Positions 48,233 to 58,886 of a DNA stretch of 64,000 nt are shown here, in pieces. Source of the DNA: Planomicrobium sp. Y74 (lineage in GTDB: Bacteria > Bacillota > Bacilli > Bacillales_A > Planococcaceae); NCBI RefSeq assembly GCF_003668635.1, contig NZ_RCWH01000002.1, positions 248,001 to 312,000 of the forward strand, read 5' to 3'. The translations under genes were made by a program, and so were the position numbers. The notes below the pieces were generated by a model that saw only the letters and a list, made by a program, of their open reading frames with translations, searched no databases and had not been told where the DNA came from. Each line of letters opens with the position of its first letter. Position 1 is the stretch's first letter.

Positions 48233-49219
48233 ATGGGAATTGAAGCAATAGGTTTAGGTGCCGCCATAATCGGCATAATTATCGTTCTTGCAATATTCTT
48301 CACATTTGTACCTGTAACATTATGGATTTCTGCACTTGCTGCAGGCGTTAAAGTCAGCATCTTCACATTGATCGGTATGAGATTGCGGAGAGTTATTCCT
48401 TCGCGTATCGTCAATCCGCTGATCAAAGCATCAAAAGCAGGTTTGTCCGTTCAGATCAACCAACTGGAAAGCCATTACCTTGCAGGTGGTAACGTAGACC
48501 GCGTTGTAAATGCCTTGATCGCGGCACACCGTGCCAATATCGAACTTCCGTTTGAACGCGCTGCCGCGATTGACCTTGCAGGCCGTGACGTATTGGAAGC
48601 TGTACAGATGTCAGTTAATCCGAAAGTCATCGAAACACCGTTCATCGCGGGTGTTGCAATGGACGGAATCGAAGTAAAAGCGAAAGCACGTATCACTGTG
48701 CGCGCCAATATTGACCGCCTTGTCGGTGGTGCAGGCGAAGAAACAATCGTTGCCCGTGTTGGTGAAGGTATCGTATCAACACTTGGTTCAAGCACCAGCC
48801 ACAAAAAAGTTCTCGAAAATCCTGATTTGATTTCCCAGACGGTTTTGGGCAAAGGTTTGGATTCGGGTACAGCATTTGAAATTCTATCCATTGATATTGC
48901 GGATGTTGATATCGGCAAAAACATCGGAGCTGAATTGCAGACGGAACAAGCTGAAGCCGATAAGAAAATTGCACAGGCAAAAGCTGAAGAACGCCGTGCA
49001 ATGGCCGTTGCAAGTGAACAGGAAATGAAAGCGAAAGTTGTGGAAATGAGAGCGAAAGTTGTTGAAGCTGAGGCGGAAGTGCCGCTTGCAATGTCAGAAG
49101 CTCTCCGTTCAGGCAACATTGGTGTTATGGATTATGTGAATTATAAAAATGTACAGGCTGATACGGGCATGCGTGACTCGATTGCGAAAACAAGCACACC
49201 TCAGTCAAATGACGAATAA
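48233..49219 (+). CDS. floA: Flotillin-like protein FloA
   Basis: FloA organises membrane microdomains and affects fluidity and membrane-associated signalling. The 328-residue protein has N-terminal hydrophobic hairpin segments (about 5-50), a PHB/SPFH-type domain, and an alanine-glutamate-rich coiled coil (about 235-290; [19 protein letters not shown]). Start and stop abut nfeD with no spacer; the ribosome site GAGGAGGAA lies within the nfeD end. It is cotranscribed from the sigma-W-like promoter. Confidence 0.95.
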   Translation: MGIEAIGLGAAIIGIIIVLAIFFTFVPVTLWISALAAGVKVSIFTLIGMRLRRVIPSRIVNPLIKASKAGLSVQINQLESHYLAGGNVDRVVNALIAAHRANIELPFERAAAIDLAGRDVLEAVQMSVNPKVIETPFIAGVAMDGIEVKAKARITVRANIDRLVGGAGEETIVARVGEGIVSTLGSSTSHKKVLENPDLISQTVLGKGLDSGTAFEILSIDIADVDIGKNIGAELQTEQAEADKKIAQAKAEERRAMAVASEQEMKAKVVEMRAKVVEAEAEVPLAMSEALRSGNIGVMDYVNYKNVQADTGMRDSIAKTSTPQSNDE

Positions 49220-49249
49220 CAGTAAAGATCCACAGAGGAGGTTTGTCAC

Positions 49250-49720
49250 GTGGAACCACTCATAGTTGCATTGATACTCATGGCGGTAAGCGCGTTTTTC
49301 GGCGGTAAAAAGAAAGAAGGCGGCGGCGGCTCTTCGCCTAAACGTTCATCTGATAATCAGCCGAATACCAGGGGCCGTGCCCAGGGTGGCTTTAAACGGA
49401 TGGAAGATTACGCCAGAGAAATGTATGGTGAATTCCAGACACAGATGAATCCTGAAACCGATAAAAAGGAGCAGGTCAAAGAAGTGGCCCGGGAAGTTGT
49501 GCAACGGTCAACGAACCGCAGACCGGAACGGCGGGCTACTCCTGTAGAGGCAAAAGAGATTGGCGGCAGGTTATCGGCTCATCAAAGCCCGCCGGTCCGT
49601 CCAGTTCGGAAAGCGGTGTCTGAAGAAAACCGCAGTCCTTTTCCATTAACACAAAATGAAGCGCAAAAAGCTATCATTCTGGCAGAAGTATTTATGCCGC
49701 CAAAAGCGAAGCGGCGTTGA
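49250..49720 (+). CDS. Uncharacterised small membrane-anchored protein
   Basis: I do not recognise this 156-residue protein. It has one N-terminal hydrophobic segment (about residues 3-17), then GGKKKEGGGG and a long polar, basic, proline-rich region that looks disordered, and a short conserved-looking tail FPLTQNEAQKAIILAEVF followed by MPPKAKRR. The GTG start follows AGAGGAGG. It lies 30 bp after floA and before a terminator, so it is probably the third gene of the stress operon, where B. subtilis has yqfB. A helper of FloA/NfeD is possible but unproven. Confidence 0.75.
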   Translation: MEPLIVALILMAVSAFFGGKKKEGGGGSSPKRSSDNQPNTRGRAQGGFKRMEDYAREMYGEFQTQMNPETDKKEQVKEVAREVVQRSTNRRPERRATPVEAKEIGGRLSAHQSPPVRPVRKAVSEENRSPFPLTQNEAQKAIILAEVFMPPKAKRR

Positions 49721-49745
49721 TCAGCCAAAAATGAATAGAAAAAAC

Positions 49746-49776
49746 GGTCAAGGGAATTTTCCCTTGGCCTTTTTTT
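49746..49776 (+). terminator. Terminator of the nfeD-floA operon
   Basis: GGTCAAGGGAA-TT-TTCCCTTGGCC followed by seven T residues. Confidence 0.92.
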
Positions 49777-49916
49777 CTAAATAACTTAATTTTCGGCTAT
49801 TATTTTTATTCATATTATTATTATGTAAACTCATGTTTGGTATTAATATTTTACAGTTATTCCTGTTTAATGATAGAGTGAAATCAGAATAAATAACTCA
49901 ACCAAGGAGTGTCCGA

Positions 49917-50876
49917 ATGACTGAGAACGAATTGTTAGAACTTCATGTGAAAGACCCCAATGAAGCGGTGCTTCTGCTTGGCATATCAGATAATCACATG
50001 ACATTGATCGAGGAAGCATTCAATATCCATATCATTACCCGTGGAGAAGTCATTAAACTGTCAGGTACAGATGAAGGCAAAGAAACCGGGAAGTTACTAA
50101 TAGAACAATTATTAAAAGTTATCCGCAAAGGGATTAATATTGACCAGCGCGATATCGTGTCAGCAATCGAAATGGCTAAGGCCGGCACCATTGAATATTT
50201 TGCTGAGTTGTATGACGAAGAAATTGCCAGAAATGCTGCCGGCAAAATTATCCGCGCAAAAACAATCGGCCAGCGCCATTATATTCGGGCAATTCGCAGC
50301 AAAGACCTGACGTTCGCTATCGGTCCTGCTGGGACAGGAAAAACTTATTTAGCTGTTGTAATGGCAGTCCAGGCCTTGAAGAATGGGCATGTTAAACGAA
50401 TCATCTTAACCCGTCCTGCTGTTGAAGCTGGAGAAAGCCTTGGATTCCTGCCAGGGGACCTGAAGGAAAAAGTGGATCCATATTTGCGCCCTCTTTACGA
50501 TTCGATGCACGATGTACTCGGTGTTGAACAGACAAACCGGTTCATTGAACGAGGGACAATCGAAGTTGCACCTCTAGCATACATGCGCGGAAGAACACTC
50601 GATGAAGCTTTCGTCATTCTCGATGAAGCACAGAACACGACGAAAGCCCAGATGAAGATGTTCCTGACCCGTCTTGGATTCGGTTCCAAAATGATTATTA
50701 CCGGAGACAAGACGCAAATTGATTTACCGCGCGGAGCAGAATCCGGTTTGATTGCGACGGAGAAAGTTTTACAGGGTGTCAGCGGCATCCAGTTCATGTA
50801 TCTTGAAAGCGGAGATGTTGTGCGTCATCCATTGGTTTCAAAAATTATCGATGCATACGAAAACCAGCCGATTTAA
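49917..50876 (+). CDS. phoH: PhoH-like ATPase
   Basis: This P-loop protein of 319 residues is linked to RNA metabolism and sits upstream of ybeY in most bacteria. It has an N-terminal KH-like region (about 15-65), Walker A FAIGPAGTGKTYLAVVMA (about 137-154), LTRPAVEAGESLGFLPGD, and Walker B AFVILDEAQNTTKAQMKMFLTR. The ribosome site is AAGGAGT. In B. subtilis yqfC and yqfD precede phoH; they are absent here. Confidence 0.95.
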   Translation: MTENELLELHVKDPNEAVLLLGISDNHMTLIEEAFNIHIITRGEVIKLSGTDEGKETGKLLIEQLLKVIRKGINIDQRDIVSAIEMAKAGTIEYFAELYDEEIARNAAGKIIRAKTIGQRHYIRAIRSKDLTFAIGPAGTGKTYLAVVMAVQALKNGHVKRIILTRPAVEAGESLGFLPGDLKEKVDPYLRPLYDSMHDVLGVEQTNRFIERGTIEVAPLAYMRGRTLDEAFVILDEAQNTTKAQMKMFLTRLGFGSKMIITGDKTQIDLPRGAESGLIATEKVLQGVSGIQFMYLESGDVVRHPLVSKIIDAYENQPI

Positions 50877-50887
50877 GGCTGGTTTTT
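50861..50887 (+). terminator. Terminator overlapping the phoH stop
   Basis: AAACCAGCC-GATTTAA-GGCTGGTTT followed by TTTC; the phoH stop TAA is in the loop. Confidence 0.8.
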
Positions 50888-50993
50888 CTATTTTCTTTAG
50901 TTCTTATTAGCAAACAATGGAAATTATTCGGAAATATCGTGAAATAAAGGGCTGATATTGATATGATGTAAGTACTAAGAGTGAGGTGGTTAG

Positions 50994-53123
50994 ATGGTCA
51001 CAAGGATTCGGGCGATTTATGAAAAAGCAGGTTTCAGGGTCTTCTCATTTTCAATGATATTTTTGATAGGCATCATTCTTTTCAGTTTTCTTTACAGCAC
51101 CATTAAAGGTGATACATATAATATCGAACTTTTTCAATTATCGGATGAAACGATCCGATCATCCAAAACTGTTGAAGATCCGGTAAAAACGGAACTTGAA
51201 AGGCAGCGTGCAGCTTCAGAGCTGACGCCGAGCTATAAATTCAATGATGAACTGGCGGACAATCAATCTGCGGTCATTTCATCTTTATTTGGTTATGTGC
51301 AGGATGCCAAAAAGCTGGAAACTGATGGAGAAGAGGGAAAAGAAGCTGCAGAATTGCAGGAAATGGTTGCAGAATTACGTGAAACTACTCGTTTAATGGA
51401 AACGAGTGAAAATGGTTTGCGGCTGACAGACGATATGCTGCGTTCTTTGCTTACTTTGTCTGACGAACGCCTCGTTGCAGTTCAACAGGAAATCGAAAAT
51501 GTCACGGAAAATATCCTTGCTTCCCCTGTCCGTGAAGCAGACCTCAACATTAAACGCAACGAAGCTGAACAATTGATCCGCAGCAATGAAGAAATTCCAG
51601 CTTCCGTCCTGCAGGCTGCTGCTGCCATTGTCAGATTCGGTGTCAAAGCCAATGAAACAGTGGACGAAAGCCTGACAGAAGCACAGTTGAAGCAGGCGCG
51701 GGAAAGTGTTGAACCCACCAAAATCCTTCAAGGCCAGGTGCTGGTGCAGGAAGGGCAGGTTGTGGACAGGGAAGTTTACCGTCAATTGGAACTTGCCGGC
51801 ATTACAGATAACCAGACCGACTTGAAGCCAGCTCTTGGGTTATTGCTGTTTGTTTTAATTGTAATGGGGCTATTATTAATAGTGGTGCAGCGTTCGCAGG
51901 AACCGGAGCAAAAGAAAATGACTGCTTTGCTGGTATTGGCTGCTGTTTTGATCATCAGTTTGACATTGATGAAACTGCTTGGTGCAGTGAGCGGCAATTT
52001 TGATGTGGAAATTGCGTTTCTTTTCCCTACAGCTCTTGCCGGCATGATCATCCGCATGCTTCTGAATGAGAGAACGGCCATTCTAGTGACATTCATTACT
52101 GCTGCGAGTGCCGGGCTAATGCTTCAAAGTTCATATTCACCCATTCTCCAGATGGAAGTCGTTCTGTACATCCTGTTCGGTGGGCTTGCAGGTGTCTATT
52201 TGATTGAACGCGATGATCGGCGTGCCAGGCTACTGCAGACAAGCCTTTTAGTCGCCATTGTCAACTCGCTGTTCATCGGTTTTTATCTGCTGATCTCCCA
52301 GAGCCAATATGATATGGCTGAAGTCGGTTTTTATTTTACGGCCGCAATCGTTTCCGGTCTCCTGTCCGGAGCTTTGACCATCGGCTTGCTTCCATTTTTT
52401 GAATGGGCTTTCGGACTCCTTTCACCAATGCGGCTGATTGAATTATCCAACCCCAACCATCCGCTTTTGAAGAAAATTTTGACTGAAACGCCAGGCACAT
52501 ACCATCACAGTGTAATGGTGGCGAATCTGGCGGACGCCTCTTGTGAAGCGATAGGTGCAAACGGCCTGTTGGCAAGGGTGGGCTGTTACTACCATGACAT
52601 CGGCAAAACGAAGCGCCCTCAATATTTCATTGAAAATCAGGTGAATATCGCCAACCCGCATGATTCGCTTCCGCCTGAAACCAGCCGGGACATCATACTG
52701 GCGCACGGCGAACAAGGTGCAGAAATGCTGCGTAAATATAAAATGCCAAAAGAAATTATCGATATAGCCGATCAGCATCATGGAACTAGTTTGCTGAAGT
52801 TTTTCTATTTCAAAGAAAAAGAGAAAAACCCTGAAGTCAGTGAAGACGAATATCGTTACAACGGACCCAAACCGCAGACAAAGGAAAATGCAGTCATTAT
52901 GGCTGCGGACAGCATTGAAGCGGCAGTCCGGTCGATGAAGGATCCAACATCAGAAAAGATAAAAAAATTGGTCGATGCCATAATTGAGGATAAACTGAAA
53001 GACGGGCAATTTGATGAATGTGATCTCACTATGAAAGAATTGAAAACGATTAAGAGTGTTATGTGTGAAACGCTGAACGGTATTTTCCATACAAGAATCG
53101 AATACCCGAAAGATAAAGAATAG
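50994..53123 (+). CDS. pgpH: Cyclic-di-AMP phosphodiesterase PgpH (7TMR-HD)
   Basis: PgpH hydrolyses c-di-AMP to pApA. The 709-residue protein has one N-terminal membrane segment (about 18-40), an extracytoplasmic 7TM-HD region (about 45-280), seven membrane segments (about 285-470), and a cytoplasmic HD domain with ETPGTYHHSVMVANLAD (about 497-513), the HD pair in YYHDIGKTKRP, ILAHGEQGAEML, and a late D in AADSIEAAVRSM. It is followed by ybeY after 15 bp. Confidence 0.95.
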   Translation: MVTRIRAIYEKAGFRVFSFSMIFLIGIILFSFLYSTIKGDTYNIELFQLSDETIRSSKTVEDPVKTELERQRAASELTPSYKFNDELADNQSAVISSLFGYVQDAKKLETDGEEGKEAAELQEMVAELRETTRLMETSENGLRLTDDMLRSLLTLSDERLVAVQQEIENVTENILASPVREADLNIKRNEAEQLIRSNEEIPASVLQAAAAIVRFGVKANETVDESLTEAQLKQARESVEPTKILQGQVLVQEGQVVDREVYRQLELAGITDNQTDLKPALGLLLFVLIVMGLLLIVVQRSQEPEQKKMTALLVLAAVLIISLTLMKLLGAVSGNFDVEIAFLFPTALAGMIIRMLLNERTAILVTFITAASAGLMLQSSYSPILQMEVVLYILFGGLAGVYLIERDDRRARLLQTSLLVAIVNSLFIGFYLLISQSQYDMAEVGFYFTAAIVSGLLSGALTIGLLPFFEWAFGLLSPMRLIELSNPNHPLLKKILTETPGTYHHSVMVANLADASCEAIGANGLLARVGCYYHDIGKTKRPQYFIENQVNIANPHDSLPPETSRDIILAHGEQGAEMLRKYKMPKEIIDIADQHHGTSLLKFFYFKEKEKNPEVSEDEYRYNGPKPQTKENAVIMAADSIEAAVRSMKDPTSEKIKKLVDAIIEDKLKDGQFDECDLTMKELKTIKSVMCETLNGIFHTRIEYPKDKE

Positions 53124-53138
53124 AAGGAGGTTTTCGGT

Positions 53139-53607
53139 ATGCTGACGATTGATTTTATGGACGAGACGGAAACTTTGCAACAAGGAGAGATACAATTTGT
53201 TGAGAAGATTCTCCAGCATGCAGCAACAGAAGAGGAAATTGGGGATGCTGAAGTATCCGTCAGTTTTGTGACCAATGAAATGATCAGGGAGATCAACCGG
53301 GAGTACCGGGGTAAAGACCAGCCGACGGACGTTATTTCCTTTGCAATGGAAGAGCCTGGGGAAGGCGAAGTGGTAATACAAGGAATGGATGAACCGAGAG
53401 TGCTTGGTGACATCATCATTTCACTGGACCGTACCAAAGAACAGGCAGCCGATTATGGCCATTCCTTCGAGCGTGAATTAGGTTTTTTGGCAGTCCATGG
53501 ATTTCTGCATCTCCTTGGGTATGACCATATGAACGATGAAGATGAGAAAAAGATGTTCGCCAGACAGGACGTGATTTTGAATTCGCTCGGCATCACGCGT
53601 GATGGCT

Positions 53608-53621
<14 letters not shown>
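53139..53621 (+). CDS. ybeY: Endoribonuclease YbeY
   Basis: YbeY is a zinc metalloenzyme for 16S rRNA 3' maturation and ribosome quality control. The 160-residue protein has the zinc motif [11 protein letters not shown] (about 125-135) and [32 protein letters not shown] core split over residues 43-70. The ribosome site is GAAGGAGG. Its 3' end overlaps dgkA. Confidence 0.96.
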
Positions 53622-55293
<1,672 letters not shown>

Positions 55294-55305
55294 GGAGTAG
55301 TCTCC

Positions 55306-56091
55306 ATGCAGAGTCAATTAGAGGGTATCGTCATACGTACGATGCCATATGGTGAAAACAATAAAATCGTCACCTTGTTCACCCGCGAAGCAGGGAAGAT
55401 CACCTGTATGGCGAGAGGTGCCAAAAAGCCCGCAAGCCGGCTGGCTGCGATAACCCAGCCTTTTACGCATGGCACTTATTCAATCTATAAAGGCAAAGGG
55501 ATGGGCACGCTTCAAGCGGGCGACCAATTGGAATCGCTGCGCCATATCCGTGAAGATATCATGTCGACCGCCTATGCCAGTTATATTACAGAACTGGTAG
55601 ACAGGCTGACGGAGCAGGATGAACCGCAGCCGGGCATTTACGAGATGCTGTTTCAGGCCTTGCATGCGATTGAAGAAGGCTATGATCCTGAAGCGATCAC
55701 GTTATTCGTTGAATGGAAGATGCTGCAGACTGCCGGGCTTGCCCCGACTCTCCATGAATGCGCGAATTGCGGGGCGACAGAAGGGGAGTTCGCTTTTTCT
55801 TTTCAGGAACTCGGTTTTCTTTGCCATCGCTGCTTCCATATCGATCCTTACATCATCCGCTTGAGCCCGGCTCTTGTGAAATTGATCCGCACTTTCTATT
55901 TCGTGCCGATTGAACGCGTGGGTTCGTTGACGCTCAAAAAAGAATCAAAATCTTTATTGAAGCAAATCGTCCGTACGATATATGAAGAACAAGCCGGAAT
56001 CCGGCTGAAATCGAGAAAATTCCTGGAGCAGCTTGAACGCACTCCGGAGTTTTTGCCGAAAAAAGCAGAAGGTGACCCCGAAGACAGCTGA
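55306..56091 (+). CDS. recO: DNA repair protein RecO
   Basis: RecO loads RecA at gaps together with RecR. The 261-residue protein has an N-terminal OB fold (IVIRTMPYGENNKIVTLFT, RGAKKPASRLAA), a helical domain, and a zinc site CANCGA and CHRCF (about 148-177). Length is normal. Its stop codon lies in the stem-loop of its own terminator. It is convergent with glyS. Confidence 0.95.
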   Translation: MQSQLEGIVIRTMPYGENNKIVTLFTREAGKITCMARGAKKPASRLAAITQPFTHGTYSIYKGKGMGTLQAGDQLESLRHIREDIMSTAYASYITELVDRLTEQDEPQPGIYEMLFQALHAIEEGYDPEAITLFVEWKMLQTAGLAPTLHECANCGATEGEFAFSFQELGFLCHRCFHIDPYIIRLSPALVKLIRTFYFVPIERVGSLTLKKESKSLLKQIVRTIYEEQAGIRLKSRKFLEQLERTPEFLPKKAEGDPEDS

Positions 56092-56119
56092 ATCCAGCTG
56101 ACTGGGGTCATCTTTTTTT
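56072..56119 (+). terminator. Terminator of recO, including its stop codon
   Basis: TGACCCCGAAGACAGCTG pairs with CAGCTGACTGGGGTCA (about two mismatches), followed by TTTTTTT. The recO stop lies in the loop. Confidence 0.85.
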
Positions 56120-56133
56120 CCGTTTTTTTCACT

Positions 56134-56238
56134 TACTGTCCGGAACAGGGCAAATACTGTCCGGAAGAACCCCAATACTGTCCGGAAATCAAATTTACTA
56201 TCCGGAGCGGCGAAATACTGTCCGCAAGCAAATGAAAC
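56134..56238. repeat. Five-unit array with 20-21-bp period (TACTGTCCGGAA)
   Basis: TACTGTCCGGA-like units begin at 56134, 56155, 56176, 56196 and 56216 (spacing 21, 21, 20, 20). Units one to three are TACTGTCCGGAA; four is TACTATCCGGAG; five is TACTGTCCGCAA. The 8-9 bp between them differ. The array lies between the recO terminator and the glyS terminator, that is, between convergent genes. Confidence 0.85.
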
Positions 56239-56246
56239 AAAATAGA

Positions 56247-56281
56247 AAAGCGCTGCTCCCATAATTTGGGAGCAGCGCTTT
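56247..56281 (-). terminator. Terminator of glyS
   Basis: AAGCGCTGCTCCCA-AATTA-TGGGAGCAGCGCTT is a 14-bp stem followed on the minus strand by TTCTATTTTG. It is about 265 nt beyond the glyS stop because Rep-A lies between. Confidence 0.85.
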
Positions 56282-56297
56282 CGCATTTCTTTATTAG

Positions 56298-56540
56298 TGT
56301 CCAGACTCCAACGGCCAACTCCTCGAGTCGTAAGCCACTTTTTGTCTAGTCTCCAGTGCCTAGCTCTTTGGGATATAAGTCAAATCAGCTGCGTGGCAAA
56401 GAGCGCCACTACGCTGACTCGTCTTATACCCGTCAGAGCTGAACAGGCACTTCCGCTTTTCGGGACTGTGCGGCTGAAAAGATGCCGCTTCGCCAAATCG
56501 TCTTACGCTTGTCGGAGCTGAGCGGCCGTTTCCGCTTTTC
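56298..56540 (-). repeat. Rep-A copy 4, outer element interrupted by another copy
   Basis: On the minus strand it starts GAAAAGCGGAAACGGCC 4 nt after the glyS stop and ends GGAGTCTGGACA. Helices are AACGGCC/GGCCGTT, AGCTCC/GGAGTT, CGTAAG/CTTACG and GCGGC/GCCGC. The 3' arm (56298-56342) is separated from the 5' arm by a complete second element. Confidence 0.85.
56343..56461 (-). repeat. Rep-A copy 5, complete element nested in copy 4
   Basis: On the minus strand it runs from GAAAAGCGGAAGTGCC to GGAGACTAGACA. All helices are intact: AGTGCC/GGCACT, AGCTCT/AGAGCT, TATAAG/CTTATA, TCAGC/GCTGA and GTGGC/GCCAC. It is the cleanest copy and the best model for the family. Confidence 0.85.
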
Positions 56541-56544
56541 TTTA

Positions 56545-57921
56545 TTAAAATTGAATGTGCTTTTCGATATAAGCCTGTACTTCAGCAATCGGCATGCGCA
56601 CCTGTTCCATGGAATCGCGGTGGCGGACAGTTACCTGGCCGTCTTCGACTGAATCGAAATCATAAGTTACGCAGAATGGCGTACCGATTTCATCCTGGCG
56701 GCGGTAGCGTTTGCCGATGGACTGGGATTCATCATAATCAACCATGAAGTGCTTCGCTAAGTCAGCGAATACTTCTGTTGCGCCTTCTGCCAGTTTTTTA
56801 GACAAGGGAAGGACAGCGGCTTTGTATGGAGCCAATGCCGGATGGAATTTCAATACGGTGCGTTTGTCATCGTTATCAAGTTCTTCTTCGTGATAAGCAT
56901 CAACGAGGAAAGCGAGCGTGACACGGTCAGCTCCGAGTGATGGTTCGATGCAGTAAGGCACAAAACGTTCATTCGTGATCGGATCGATGTAATTGAAATC
57001 TTCGCCGGAATGTTCCATATGGCGCTTCAAGTCAAAGTCGGTGCGGTCAGCAATGCCCCATAATTCGCCCCAGCCGAATGGGAATTTGTATTCGATGTCG
57101 ACTGTCGCGTTTGAGTAATGGGAAAGTTCATCTGCATCGTGTTCGCGCAAGCGCATATTGTCTTCTGACATGTTAAGGTTCAACAGCCAGTTTTTGCTGA
57201 AGTCGCGCCAATAGGCATACCATTCAAGGTCTTCGCCCGGTTTACAGAAGAACTCAAGTTCCATCTGTTCGAATTCGCGGGTCCGGAATGTGAAGTTGCC
57301 GGGTGTGATTTCGTTACGGAAACTTTTGCCGATCTGGGCAATTCCGAAAGGCATTCTTTTGCGCATTGAGCGCTGAACATTTTTATAGTTGACGAAAATT
57401 CCTTGTGCCGTTTCCGGACGCAGGAAGATTTCATTTGTAGACGCTTCTGTCACGCCTTGGAAAGTCTTGAACATCAGATTGAACTGGCGGATTTCCGTGA
57501 AGTCATGCTTGCCGCAAACCGGGCAGTCGATTGAATGTTCTTCGATCAATTCAGCCATTTTGTCGAATGACAGGCCGTCAACGATCATTTCAATTCCTTT
57601 GGCATCCAAAGCTTCCTCGATCAATTTATCGGCGCGCAGGCGTGATTTACAGCTTTTGCAATCAATCATCGGATCATTGAAGTTGCCGACATGGCCGGAA
57701 GCGACCCATGTTTTTGGATTCATCAGGATTGCTGCATCGAGACCGACATTATAAGGGGATTCCTGTACGAATTTTTTCCACCAGGCTTTTTTGATGTTGT
57801 TCTTAAGTTCTACGCCGAGTGGGCCGTAATCCCATGTATTTGCCAAGCCTCCGTAAATTTCTGAACCTGGAAATACAAAGCCTCTGTGTTTTGCTAACGA
57901 TACTACATCTTCCATTGACAT
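56545..57921 (-). CDS. glyS: Glycyl-tRNA synthetase, single-chain (alpha2) type
   Basis: It charges tRNA-Gly. The 458-residue protein is the homodimeric class II type found in staphylococci, archaea and eukaryotes: [20 protein letters not shown] (about 13-32), a zinc-like CKSC and CPVC pair, [24 protein letters not shown] motif in parts, motif 2 [20 protein letters not shown], and the C-terminal anticodon-binding domain. B. subtilis instead has two-subunit glyQ-glyS at this place. The ATG at 57921 follows ATGGAGG. It has its own promoter and T-box and points opposite to its neighbours. Confidence 0.97.
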   Translation of the reverse strand: MSMEDVVSLAKHRGFVFPGSEIYGGLANTWDYGPLGVELKNNIKKAWWKKFVQESPYNVGLDAAILMNPKTWVASGHVGNFNDPMIDCKSCKSRLRADKLIEEALDAKGIEMIVDGLSFDKMAELIEEHSIDCPVCGKHDFTEIRQFNLMFKTFQGVTEASTNEIFLRPETAQGIFVNYKNVQRSMRKRMPFGIAQIGKSFRNEITPGNFTFRTREFEQMELEFFCKPGEDLEWYAYWRDFSKNWLLNLNMSEDNMRLREHDADELSHYSNATVDIEYKFPFGWGELWGIADRTDFDLKRHMEHSGEDFNYIDPITNERFVPYCIEPSLGADRVTLAFLVDAYHEEELDNDDKRTVLKFHPALAPYKAAVLPLSKKLAEGATEVFADLAKHFMVDYDESQSIGKRYRRQDEIGTPFCVTYDFDSVEDGQVTVRHRDSMEQVRMPIAEVQAYIEKHIQF

Positions 57922-57944
57922 AAAAATTACCTCCATAAAATAAA

Positions 57945-58142
57945 AAATCGCACACGTCCCGGACATAAAGTCCGAGGACGAGTACGTTATGACCCGCGGT
58001 TCCACCCCGATTGGCTGCTGTTGCAGCCCTCTTGAAAATAATAATGGCTCCAGATTGCCTTTTCCTGCCGATGCGGGCTTTCACCATCCCCGCTCGCTCA
58101 ATTGACAGTACTTATAGATCTTTCATTGCCTGCTATAGAATC
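57945..58142 (-). promoter_or_regulatory. T-box leader of glyS
   Basis: On the minus strand the core GGGTGGAACCGCGGG is at 58007-57993, followed by a terminator (GTCCTCGGACTTTATGTCCG, GGAC, then T6). In Stem I, AGAT-CTATAAGTA lies opposite GAAAA-GGC-A-ATCT, which gives the specifier GGC (58059-58057), a glycine codon that matches the gene. Confidence 0.92.
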
Positions 58143-58149
58143 TTAAAGT

Positions 58150-58178
58150 ATTGTACCATGCTAAACTTTTCTTAGCAA
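58150..58178 (-). promoter_or_regulatory. Promoter of glyS
   Basis: On the minus strand TTGCTA (58178-58173), 17 bp, TACAAT (58155-58150), just upstream of the T-box. Confidence 0.75.
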
Positions 58179-58235
58179 TATAGCTCTAATTAGTATATAA
58201 TAATCATCATTGAGTATAACACATATTTTGAGGCG

Positions 58236-58874
58236 GTGAGTCCGATCGAACTCAATAAGAGACAAGAAGAGATATTGCGCATCGTCAAAGGGAACGGTCC
58301 GATTACAGGGGAGCAGATAGCAGAACGCCTTCACCTGACCCGGGCTACATTGCGCCCGGATCTTGCCATATTAACAATGGCCGGGTTTCTGGACGCACGT
58401 CCACGAGTGGGTTATTTCTATTCCGGCAAAAAGCCCGGACACGACGTAACCGATACGATGAATAATATGAAAGTAAAAGACTTCCAGTCGATTCCTGTGG
58501 TGGTCAGAGAAAATGTCAGTGTATATGACGCCATCAGCCAAATGTTCCTTGATGATGTCGGCACTTTGTTCGTAGTGGATAAAAACTCCCTTCTTACCGG
58601 CGTTTTATCCCGCAAGGATTTATTGCGCACGAGTATCGGTAGCCAGGACTTAACGTCCATCCCCGTACATATCATTATGACACGGATGCCAAATATTACG
58701 TATTGCTTCAAAACCGACTCCCTGATTCAAGTGGCGAACCGGCTGATCAATCAGCAGATAGATGCACTGCCCGTCGTCGAAGAGCTGGCGAATGGGTTGA
58801 AAGTTGTCGGCCGGATCACTAAAACCAATATTACACGGGCATTCTTGTCCTTATCCGAAAGCCATGAATTATGA
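58236..58874 (+). CDS. ccpN: Transcriptional repressor CcpN (HTH plus two CBS domains)
   Basis: CcpN represses gluconeogenesis genes (gapB, pckA) on glucose. The 212-residue protein starts SPIELNKRQEEILRIVK, has a winged helix (about 5-60; ITGEQIAERLHLTRATLRPDL), and two CBS domains (about 75-205) that sense nucleotides. The start is taken as GTG at 58236 to fit family N-termini, but GAGG is only 2-3 nt before it, which is tight. TATAAT at about 58195 may be its -10. It is divergent from glyS and upstream of yqfL, as in B. subtilis. Confidence 0.9.
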   Translation: MSPIELNKRQEEILRIVKGNGPITGEQIAERLHLTRATLRPDLAILTMAGFLDARPRVGYFYSGKKPGHDVTDTMNNMKVKDFQSIPVVVRENVSVYDAISQMFLDDVGTLFVVDKNSLLTGVLSRKDLLRTSIGSQDLTSIPVHIIMTRMPNITYCFKTDSLIQVANRLINQQIDALPVVEELANGLKVVGRITKTNITRAFLSLSESHEL

Positions 58875-58886
58875 GGTGAATAAACG

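Noticed and set aside
48475-49119. Open frame of 214 codons antisense to floA
   Set aside because: It lies fully within floA, is serine/alanine-rich as expected from the reverse of the coiled coil, and has no start signals.
56134-56238. CRISPR array
   Set aside because: Units are only about 12 bp with 8-9-bp spacers, and no cas genes are present.
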